In this document: piece after piece, positions 6,271 through 10,419 of the stretch
Layout: every line of letters starts with the position of its first letter
Position numbering within the stretch: position 1 is the stretch's first letter
Source of the DNA: Deinococcales bacterium
GTDB taxonomy: Bacteria; Deinococcota; Deinococci; Deinococcales; Deinococcaceae
Length of the DNA stretch: 10,419 bases
NCBI GenBank assembly: GCA_025359705.1
Contig: JANYFS010000405.1
Coordinates: 1-10,419, forward strand
Direction of reading: 5' to 3'
The notes under the pieces: model-generated
Seen by the model: the letters and a program-made list of their open reading frames with translations, nothing else
Database searches by the model: none
Told to the model about the DNA's origin: nothing
Program-made: the position numbers and the translations under genes

Positions 6271-6758
6271 TCTGTTCCCCTGAGTACCGCCACCTGCTTG
6301 GCAGTCCGCAGCTTGGAGAAACCGTCAAACACGGCGTATGCCACGTTAATTTGGTTTCGTGAACCCAGTTCTTTGGACAGCAAGTTGGTGATGCCCGCTA
6401 GCTCGGCAATCGAGCGTGGCACGGTTCCTGCAATTACGCCGGTACCTGGGCCTGCGGGTTTGAGAATCACTTGGCTGCTGGTGCTGATTCCTACGATGTC
6501 GTGCGGAATCGTACCGTTTTCCAAAGGAACTTTGATCATGTTTTTGCGGGCTACCGATTTGGCTTTTTCAATGGCCATAGGGACTTCTTTGGCTTTACCA
6601 ATTCCCATGCCCACACGACCATTGCGATCCCCCAAAATTACCAGAGCGGCGAAGCGGAAGCGACGACCCCCTTGATAGGTTTTGGCGGTGCGGTTGACCG
6701 TGATCATCTTTTCTTCAAATTCGCTAGGTTCGCGTTCGGTACGACGATTAGAAGTCAA
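6267..6758 (-). CDS. rpsE: 30S ribosomal protein S5 (TTG start)
   Basis: S5, 163 residues from the preferred start, a 30S protein at the mRNA entry channel that affects decoding accuracy. The N-terminal double-stranded-RNA-binding-like domain contains RRFRFAALVILGDRNGRVG and GIGKAKEVPMAIEKA; the C-terminal domain contains KPAGPGTGVIAGTVPRS. Two starts are possible. A GTG at 6762-6764 directly abuts the GGAGG Shine-Dalgarno sequence, with zero spacing. A TTG at 6756-6758 has 6 bases of spacing and gives MTSNRR, like the MTFNRR opening recalled for Deinococcus S5. TTG is therefore preferred. It overlaps the rplR 3' end by 11 bases. Confidence 0.95.
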   Translation of the reverse strand: MTSNRRTEREPSEFEEKMITVNRTAKTYQGGRRFRFAALVILGDRNGRVGMGIGKAKEVPMAIEKAKSVARKNMIKVPLENGTIPHDIVGISTSSQVILKPAGPGTGVIAGTVPRSIAELAGITNLLSKELGSRNQINVAYAVFDGFSKLRTAKQVAVLRGTE

Positions 6759-7086
6759 GGCCACCCTCCCTCGCTGCTTGTGCCAGCGCTTTTACTCGAC
6801 CATGGTACTTGTAGGAACCCCGATCAAAGACCACTTGCTTCACACCCTTGGCTAGAGCAGCCTCAGCGATAGCTTTACCCACGGCAGCAGCCACGGCGCT
6901 TTTATCGCCTGTAACCGCCAGTGTTTTAGAACCCGCTTGGGCCAAGGTGATACCTTGGGCATCATCAATGATTTGGGCGTAGATATGCTTGCTCGAGCGG
7001 AATACGCTAAGGCGTACCCGTCCACCAGCACGCACTTGGTTACGGTTACGCAATTTACGGCGCAGTGTACGGTCAGCAATGCTCAT
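6748..7086 (-). CDS. rplR: 50S ribosomal protein L18
   Basis: L18, 112 residues, binds 5S rRNA in the central protuberance with L5. The basic N-terminus (DRTLRRKLRNRNQVRAGGRV) is followed by the core RLSVFRSSKHIYAQIIDDAQ and the conserved C-terminal FDRGSYKYHGRVKALAQAAR. ATG at 7084-7086 overlaps the rplF stop (ATGA). Its TAA at 6748-6750 lies inside the start of rpsE. CTCGAG at 6992-6997 encodes the SerSer of FRSSK. Confidence 0.97.
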   Translation of the reverse strand: MSIADRTLRRKLRNRNQVRAGGRVRLSVFRSSKHIYAQIIDDAQGITLAQAGSKTLAVTGDKSAVAAAVGKAIAEAALAKGVKQVVFDRGSYKYHGRVKALAQAAREGGLDF

Positions 7087-7637
7087 TTCTTACCTTTCCC
7101 ACCGGATGCAGCTTTTCCGGGTTTAAGTGTGATTTTCTCGCCCACAAAACGCACACCCTTACCGTGGTAAGCGTCTGGTTTGCGAACTTTACGCACATTG
7201 GCAGCCACTTGACCAACCAACTGCTTGTCGATGCCCACGATATTAATCTTGGTTTGCTCGGGGACTTCAAATTTGATGCCCGCAGGTGCGTCCAAGGTGA
7301 TCGGGTGGCTGTAACCGATGGTCAGCTCGAGGGTATTGCCGTTCAGCTTGGCGCGGTATCCCACACCTTTCAGCTCGAGGTTGATCACAAAACCGTCGGA
7401 CACCCCTTTGACCGCGTTGGCAATCAAAGTGCGGCTCAGGCCGTGCAAAGCTTTGTGTTTTTGGCTATCACTGGGGCGCGAGACCACCAGGGTTTCGGCC
7501 TCGAGCGCGACAATCAGTTCGTTGTTAAACGGAACCTGAAGTTCACCTTTGGGGCCTTTAACTTTAATGAGACCAGATTCAATCTGGGTGGTTACGCCCT
7601 TAGGGAGCGTAATCGCTTGTCTTCCAATACGTGACAT
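7083..7637 (-). CDS. rplF: 50S ribosomal protein L6
   Basis: L6, 184 residues, near the GTPase-associated region of the 50S subunit. It has the two homologous alpha/beta domains of the family (about 1-82 and 83-170), starting MSRIGRQAITLPKGV. The signature RKPDAYHGKGVRFVGE lies near residues 152-167, followed by a lysine/glycine-rich tail GGKGKK. ATG at 7635-7637 is 13 bases after rpsH, and the TGA overlaps the rplR start. All three Leu-Glu pairs (ALEAE, NLELK, TLELT) use CTC-GAG. Confidence 0.97.
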   Translation of the reverse strand: MSRIGRQAITLPKGVTTQIESGLIKVKGPKGELQVPFNNELIVALEAETLVVSRPSDSQKHKALHGLSRTLIANAVKGVSDGFVINLELKGVGYRAKLNGNTLELTIGYSHPITLDAPAGIKFEVPEQTKINIVGIDKQLVGQVAANVRKVRKPDAYHGKGVRFVGEKITLKPGKAASGGKGKK

Positions 7638-7650
7638 GATTCACGCCCCT

Positions 7651-8052
7651 TTAGTAGATAACGCAGATGACTTCGCCACCGACACCGAGCTTGCGTGCTT
7701 CCCGATCAGGGAGCAGTCCTCTCGAGGTGGAAATCACCGCTAGACCCAAGCCTTTGTGGACTCGGGGAAGATCTTCGTGTGAAACGTAGGCGCGGCGACC
7801 AGGGCGCGAAATGCGCTCGATGTGTTTGATCACTTGCTCACGCTTGGCACCATATTTCAGGCCCAGACGCAACACATCAAACTTGTCTTCTTGGTCTTTA
7901 ACGTATTCAACACTCGAGATGTAGCCTTCACGCAGCAACAATTGCGCGAGTTGCTTCTTGAATTTCGAGGCTGGCACGTCCACGCTGTCTTTGTAAACGC
8001 GGGTTCCGTTACGGATGCGCGTCAGCATATCTGCGATTGGATCACTGTGCAT
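7651..8052 (-). CDS. rpsH: 30S ribosomal protein S8
   Basis: S8, 133 residues, a primary 16S rRNA-binding protein (helix 21). The N-terminal part MHSDPIADMLTRIRNG and the C-terminal signature STSRGLLPDREARKLGVGGE are typical. ATG at 8050-8052 with GGAGG 5 bases upstream. Unlike its neighbours it is preceded by a 197-base spacer with two hairpins, the nearer one ending just upstream of the Shine-Dalgarno sequence. In E. coli S8 is the repressor of the spc operon, acting near the L5 start; regulation here is unknown. Two CTCGAG motifs fall in the TCG-AGx phase, including one that produces an AGA arginine codon. Confidence 0.98.
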   Translation of the reverse strand: MHSDPIADMLTRIRNGTRVYKDSVDVPASKFKKQLAQLLLREGYISSVEYVKDQEDKFDVLRLGLKYGAKREQVIKHIERISRPGRRAYVSHEDLPRVHKGLGLAVISTSRGLLPDREARKLGVGGEVICVIY

Positions 8053-8064
8053 GTATTCCTCCGC

Positions 8065-8089
8065 AAAAAGCCGTTATGAGTGGCTTTTT
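8065..8089 (-). terminator. Hairpin immediately upstream of rpsH ribosome binding site
   Basis: AAAAAGCC (8065-8072) and GGCTTTTT (8082-8089) form a perfect 8-bp stem with a 9-base loop. On the gene strand the second arm ends in TTTTT, as in a weak intrinsic terminator, and GGAGG of rpsH begins only a few bases later. It could attenuate transcription or control access to the ribosome binding site. Confidence 0.4.
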
Positions 8090-8095
8090 GGTGGA

Positions 8096-8114
8096 GGGGA
8101 AAAGGTTTTTCCCC
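8096..8114. repeat. GGGGAAAA/TTTTCCCC inverted repeat
   Basis: A perfect 8-bp stem with a 3-base loop lies just downstream (gene strand) of the possible -10 element at 8116-8121. If transcription starts near 8108-8110, the first arm would be mostly lost from the new transcript but kept in read-through RNA from rpsN. It could instead be a protein operator. Confidence 0.4.
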
Positions 8115-8115
8115 T

Positions 8116-8145
8116 ATTATCGCTTCCCTTGTCAGACGGTAACAA
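8116..8145 (-). promoter_or_regulatory. Possible internal promoter for rpsH-secY
   Basis: On the minus strand TTGTTA (8140-8145) and GATAAT (8116-8121) are separated by 18 bases, a sigma-70-like pair with 4 of 6 and 5 of 6 matches. It lies about 65 bases upstream of the rpsH ATG. Position in a long spacer supports it; there is no independent evidence. Confidence 0.35.
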
Positions 8146-8250
8146 CTCAAATGAATCGTCCGTATCCGCAAGGCTTCATCGCTTGCATGGTTGTGGGTGA
8201 AAACGCACCCCTCGAGTGTTATAGCTGGTTGGTTAAAACCACGCTCGAGT

Positions 8251-8439
8251 TTACCAGCTTGCTTTTTTCATTCCAGGCAACTCGCCTTTGTGAGCCAATT
8301 CGCGCACGCAAATACGGCACATTCCAAAGAAACGGTAGTAAGCTCTGGCCCGACCACATCTGGAGCAGCGGTTATATGCTTGCACTCCAAACTTGAAGCG
8401 GTCTTTCTCCACTTTTACAACTTTACCTTTATTCGCCAT
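8251..8439 (-). CDS. rpsN: 30S ribosomal protein S14, zinc (type Z)
   Basis: S14, 62 residues, a 30S head protein. The short zinc-binding form is shown by Cys25, Cys28, Cys41 and Cys44 (CSRC and CRIC) within RCSRCGRARAYYRFFGMCRI. The end LPGMKKASW is the normal family C-terminus. An in-frame opening extends to 8541 but overlaps rplE and is not family-like; ATG at 8437-8439 gives MANKGKVVKV, with GAGG 4 bases upstream. It lies 10 bases after rplE. The S14 here uses zinc although S4 has lost its zinc site. Confidence 0.97.
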   Translation of the reverse strand: MANKGKVVKVEKDRFKFGVQAYNRCSRCGRARAYYRFFGMCRICVRELAHKGELPGMKKASW

Positions 8440-8449
8440 ACGTCCTCGA

Positions 8450-8989
8450 TTACTTGCGGAAGGGGAAACCAAGTGCTGTAAGCAGCGCTTTGGCCTCTTC
8501 GTCGGTTTTAGCGGTGGTGACAATGGCAATATCCATTCCACGAACGCTGTCTACCATATCATAGGTGATTTCTGGAAAGATGAGCTGTTCGCGCACACCC
8601 ATGGTGTAGTTGCCACGCCCGTCAAAGGCGTTGGGGTTAATCCCACGAAATTCACGAATGCGGGGCAGCGCAATATTGAGCAATTTCTCGAGGAAAACAT
8701 ACATGCGCTGTCCGCGCAATGTCACCTTGAGGCCCACCGATTGGCCTTCACGCAATTTGAAGTTGGAGATGCTTTTCTTGGCCTTGGTCACGACGGGCTT
8801 TTGCAGCGCGATCAGTCCCATTTCCTTGGCAGCACGCTCGAGGGCTTTGCTGTCTTCTTTGCTGTGGCCCAAACCTTGGTTCAGCACCACTTTTTCGATT
8901 TTGGGTACTGCCATGATGCTCGAGTAACCAAATTCCACTTGAAGGGCAGCACGTACCTCTTCGTTGTAGCGTTCTTTGAGTGTCTTCAC
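8450..8989 (-). CDS. rplE: 50S ribosomal protein L5
   Basis: L5, 179 residues from the preferred start, binds 5S rRNA and contacts P-site tRNA and S13. The conserved blocks are KEDSKALERAAKEMGLI, TKAKKSISNFKLREGQSVGL, RIREFRGINPNAFDGRGNY and EQLIFPEITYDMV. A TTG at 8993-8995 is in frame but abuts the Shine-Dalgarno AAGGGG. GTG at 8987-8989 has 6 bases of spacing and gives MKTLKERYNEEV, a family-like opening, so it is preferred. rplX ends 10 bases upstream and rpsN begins 10 bases downstream. Confidence 0.97.
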   Translation of the reverse strand: MKTLKERYNEEVRAALQVEFGYSSIMAVPKIEKVVLNQGLGHSKEDSKALERAAKEMGLIALQKPVVTKAKKSISNFKLREGQSVGLKVTLRGQRMYVFLEKLLNIALPRIREFRGINPNAFDGRGNYTMGVREQLIFPEITYDMVDSVRGMDIAIVTTAKTDEEAKALLTALGFPFRK

Positions 8990-8999
8990 CAGCAACCCC

Positions 9000-9311
9000 T
9001 TAATCCATTACCTTGCCGCTTTTCACAGCGACTCGGACTTTCTTGCCTTCGACTACCAAGTGGCGCACTCGAGTTGGTTTTCCCGACTCGGGATCGACCA
9101 AACGCAGTCGCTCCATAGGCATCGCGGCTTCACGCTTTTCGATGCGGCCTTCGGCATTACCGGCAGCCTTAACATGCTTGGTAATCATGTTCAGACCTTC
9201 GACCACGGCTTTTTTGGCTTCGGGCATGACCAGAAGAACTTTTCCAGTTTGGCCCCGATCTTTACCTCGAGCAATCAGTACGGTATCGCCTTTCTTAATC
9301 CACAGACCCAT
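9000..9311 (-). CDS. rplX: 50S ribosomal protein L24
   Basis: L24, 103 residues, an assembly initiator of the 50S subunit located near the exit tunnel. The KOW motif is at the N-terminus (KKGDTVLIARGKDRGQTGKV, residues 6-25), followed by VVEGLNMITKHVK and a basic tail. ATG at 9309-9311 shares one base with the rplN stop (TAATG), and GGAGGT lies upstream within rplN. Both CTCGAG motifs here fall in the phase that creates CGA arginine codons (PTRVR and IARGK). Confidence 0.97.
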   Translation of the reverse strand: MGLWIKKGDTVLIARGKDRGQTGKVLLVMPEAKKAVVEGLNMITKHVKAAGNAEGRIEKREAAMPMERLRLVDPESGKPTRVRHLVVEGKKVRVAVKSGKVMD

Positions 9312-9715
9312 TAGAGTACCTCCGGAGCCAGTGAGATGATCTTCATGAATTTACGGTCTCGCAATTCACGCGCAACAGGGCCGAAAACGCGGGTTCCGCG
9401 AGGCTCGCCTTGGTTGTTGATGATCACCGCAGCATTCTTATCGAAGCGAATGATGCTTCCATCAGGACGCTGAACCGAATGCTTGGTGCGAACGACCACT
9501 GCTTTCACAACGTCGCCTGCTTTAACCACACCACGCGGTGTTGCTTCTTTGACGCTGGCGATGATGATGTCGCCGACATAGGCGTAGCGGCGGTTGCCAC
9601 CCCCACCTTTGGTCAAACCTTTGGAGCCAATGCCGTTGTTCATCACGCGGATACACATGATTTCTCTGGCACCCGTATTATCGGCTACATCGAGACGGCT
9701 GAAGGGAATAATCAT
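9311..9715 (-). CDS. rplN: 50S ribosomal protein L14
   Basis: L14, 134 residues, an interface protein of the 50S subunit that forms bridges B5/B8 and is the docking site of the silencing factor RsfS in other bacteria. The conserved parts are RLDVADNTGAREIMCIRV, GDIIIASVKEATPRG, VVRTKHSVQRPDGSIIRFD and GTRVFGPVARELRD. The common length is 122; the extra 12 residues lie in the segment around GIGSKGLTKGGGGNRRYA, as recalled for Deinococcus L14. ATG at 9713-9715 overlaps the rpsQ stop (ATGA). No CTCGAG motif. Confidence 0.97.
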   Translation of the reverse strand: MIIPFSRLDVADNTGAREIMCIRVMNNGIGSKGLTKGGGGNRRYAYVGDIIIASVKEATPRGVVKAGDVVKAVVVRTKHSVQRPDGSIIRFDKNAAVIINNQGEPRGTRVFGPVARELRDRKFMKIISLAPEVL

Positions 9716-9990
9716 GCCCCACCGCCAATTTTCTCGTTGCTGCTGGCTCTAGCACGCTCTACCAATTTAAGCACTTTCCAGGCCTTGGTTTTGCTGATGG
9801 GGCGCACGGAGAGAATCTCCACACGGTCTCCCTGCTTGTATTCGTTGGTTTCATCGTGGGCCGCGTACTTCTTGGATCGAGTGACCACTTTACCGTAGAG
9901 GGGGTGCTTAAATTTGCGCTCCACTTTTACGGTAACGGTCTTATCCGCCTTGTCGCTCACGATCACGCCAGTCAAAATCTTTTTGGGCAT
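9712..9990 (-). CDS. rpsQ: 30S ribosomal protein S17
   Basis: S17, 92 residues, an OB-fold primary binder of the 5' domain of 16S rRNA. The conserved segments are GVIVSDKADKTVTVKVERKF, KHPLYGKVV, KKYAAHDETN and RPISKTKAWKV. The C-terminal tail (ERARASSNEKIGGGA) extends slightly past the common 82-88 residue core. ATG at 9988-9990 follows rpmC by 14 bases, and the TGA overlaps the rplN start. No CTCGAG motif. Confidence 0.97.
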   Translation of the reverse strand: MPKKILTGVIVSDKADKTVTVKVERKFKHPLYGKVVTRSKKYAAHDETNEYKQGDRVEILSVRPISKTKAWKVLKLVERARASSNEKIGGGA

Positions 9991-10004
9991 GAGTCCTATA
10001 CTCC

Positions 10005-10190
10005 TTACTTCTGTTGTGAAGCGACGGTCAAGAGTTGCGCGACTTCACGGCGGATTTTACGCACCCGCGAAGGATTTGCCAACTGACCAATGACATTCTG
10101 AAAGCGCAGTTCCATCAGCTCTTTCTTGCGTGCCACGACTTCTTTCTGAATGTCTGCGCTCTCGAGCGCCTTCATCTCACTGAGCTTCAT
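10005..10190 (-). CDS. rpmC: 50S ribosomal protein L29
   Basis: L29, 61 residues, a two-helix protein beside the exit tunnel where signal recognition particle and trigger factor dock (with L23). MKLSEMKALESADIQKEVV starts the first helix, and ELMELRFQNVIGQLANPSRV joins the two. An in-frame opening continues to 10292, but it overlaps rplP and is unlike the family; ATG at 10188-10190 is chosen. It overlaps the rplP 3' end by 14 bases, the usual L16-L29 arrangement. Confidence 0.96.
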   Translation of the reverse strand: MKLSEMKALESADIQKEVVARKKELMELRFQNVIGQLANPSRVRKIRREVAQLLTVASQQK

Positions 10191-10419
10191 CGTATACCTC
10201 GCGCTTGACCATACGGGTTGCGATGGGCAACTTATGTCCCGCCAAACGGAACGCTTCTCGAGCTTGCTCTTCGGTGACACCTGCCACCTCAAACATGACG
10301 CGACCAGGTTTGACTACCGCGACCCAGTATTCCACAGCGCCCTTACCTTTACCCATTCGGGTTTCGGCGGGTTTCTTGGTCACAGGTTTGTCGGAGAAAA
10401 CGCGGATGTAGATTTTACC
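10177..10419 (-). CDS. rplP: 50S ribosomal protein L16 (5' part outside window)
   Basis: L16, the last 80 residues of a protein usually about 137-142 long; the frame is open to the window edge. L16 sits near the A-site tRNA and the peptidyl transferase centre. The visible part begins GKIYIRVFSDKPVTKKPAET and contains RMGKGKGAVEYWVAVVKPGR and AREAFRLAGHKLPIATRMV, the core of the family. TGA at 10177-10179 falls inside the start of rpmC. One CTCGAG (10257-10262) encodes the Arg of QAREAF as CGA. Confidence 0.96.
   Translation of the reverse strand, partial: GKIYIRVFSDKPVTKKPAETRMGKGKGAVEYWVAVVKPGRVMFEVAGVTEEQAREAFRLAGHKLPIATRMVKREVYDEAQ

Larger units (their letters stand above)
8053..8250 (-). 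promoter_or_regulatory. rpsN-rpsH spacer: structured leader of rpsH
   Basis: This is the only long break inside the L16-SecY block. On the gene strand it contains, from rpsN to rpsH: two CTCGAG motifs (8244-8249, 8211-8216), a small GGGTG/CACCC hairpin (8195-8210), a possible promoter (8116-8145), then two perfect 8-bp hairpins (8096-8114 and 8065-8089) directly before the rpsH ribosome binding site. No credible coding frame was seen. The layout suggests a separate transcription start or an attenuator ahead of rpsH. Confidence 0.45.
296..10262. repeat. Dispersed palindrome CTCGAG, 37 copies
   Basis: Start positions: 296, 547, 558, 1214, 1276, 1412, 1692, 3270, 3506, 3548, 3713, 3824, 4055, 4109, 4126, 4717, 4768, 5255, 5310, 5822, 6112, 6144, 6992, 7326, 7374, 7500, 7721, 7913, 8211, 8244, 8687, 8837, 8919, 9068, 9266, 10161, 10257. 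Chance expectation for a hexamer in 10.4 kb is about 2.5. 33 copies are in genes: 18 as CTC-GAG (Leu-Glu), 8 as xxC-TCG-AGx, 7 as xCT-CGA-Gxx. Four are in spacers (4109, 4126, 8211, 8244). Counts were made by eye. Confidence 0.9.

Noticed and set aside
8440..8541. N-terminal extension of rpsN inside rplE
   Set aside because: The extension is out of frame with known S14 proteins and the ATG at 8437-8439 gives the expected 62-residue type-Z S14.
8393..9118. A 241-codon plus-strand open frame opposite rplE and rpsN
   Set aside because: It is fully antisense to two certain ribosomal genes, has no recognisable family features and no independent upstream signals; it is a shadow of codon structure on the other strand.
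10191..10292. N-terminal extension of rpmC inside rplP
   Set aside because: It would overlap rplP by over 100 bases and L29 normally begins at the MKLSEM position.
1..10419. CRISPR array, insertion sequence, phage or defence system
   Set aside because: No regularly spaced repeats, transposase, integrase or nuclease-like frame is present; every substantial reading frame is accounted for by housekeeping genes.

Overview
The window is a nearly continuous ribosomal-protein superoperon, all of it on the minus strand. It is the S10-end/spc/alpha cluster found in most bacteria. Read in the direction of transcription (from high to low coordinates) the order is: rplP (cut by the window end), rpmC, rpsQ, rplN, rplX, rplE, rpsN, rpsH, rplF, rplR, rpsE, rpmD, rplO, secY, adk, infA, rpmJ, rpsM, rpsK, rpsD, rpoA, rplQ (cut by the window start). 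No tRNA, rRNA, insertion sequence, prophage, CRISPR array or cargo gene was seen. Long plus-strand reading frames are antisense shadows.

The organism looks like a member of the Deinococcus-Thermus phylum, closest in style to Deinococcus. This is judged from remembered family sequences, not a search. The signs are an S4 that has lost the zinc-binding cysteines, a 134-residue L14, a short-LID adenylate kinase, a type-Z (zinc) S14, and RpoA, L5 and S5 sequences of Deinococcus type. Base composition is near half GC by eye, low for that group.

Layout: genes 10419-8251 (rplP to rpsN) and 8052-4272 (rpsH to secY) are packed tightly, with ATGA or one-base stop/start overlaps at many junctions. Four longer spacers break the run: 8053-8249 (rpsN/rpsH), 4091-4271 (secY/adk), 3393-3484 (adk/infA) and 2902-3134 (infA/rpmJ). 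Each holds inverted repeats and so is a likely site of attenuation, re-initiation or protein binding. None exceeds 300 bases. From 2901 to 1 the alpha-operon genes are again tightly spaced.

The genes serve one job, making the translation and transcription machinery: 17 ribosomal proteins lie wholly inside the window and two more at its edges, with initiation factor IF1, the RNA polymerase alpha subunit, the SecY translocon channel, and adenylate kinase for nucleotide balance.

The striking feature is not a gene. The palindrome CTCGAG occurs 37 times in 10.4 kb, against about 2.5 expected for a random hexamer. It appears in all three codon phases and in spacers, and 18 of the 20 Leu-Glu dipeptides encoded here are spelled CTC-GAG. 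This resembles the highly iterated palindrome HIP1 of cyanobacteria and points to DNA-level selection or a sequence-driven process.
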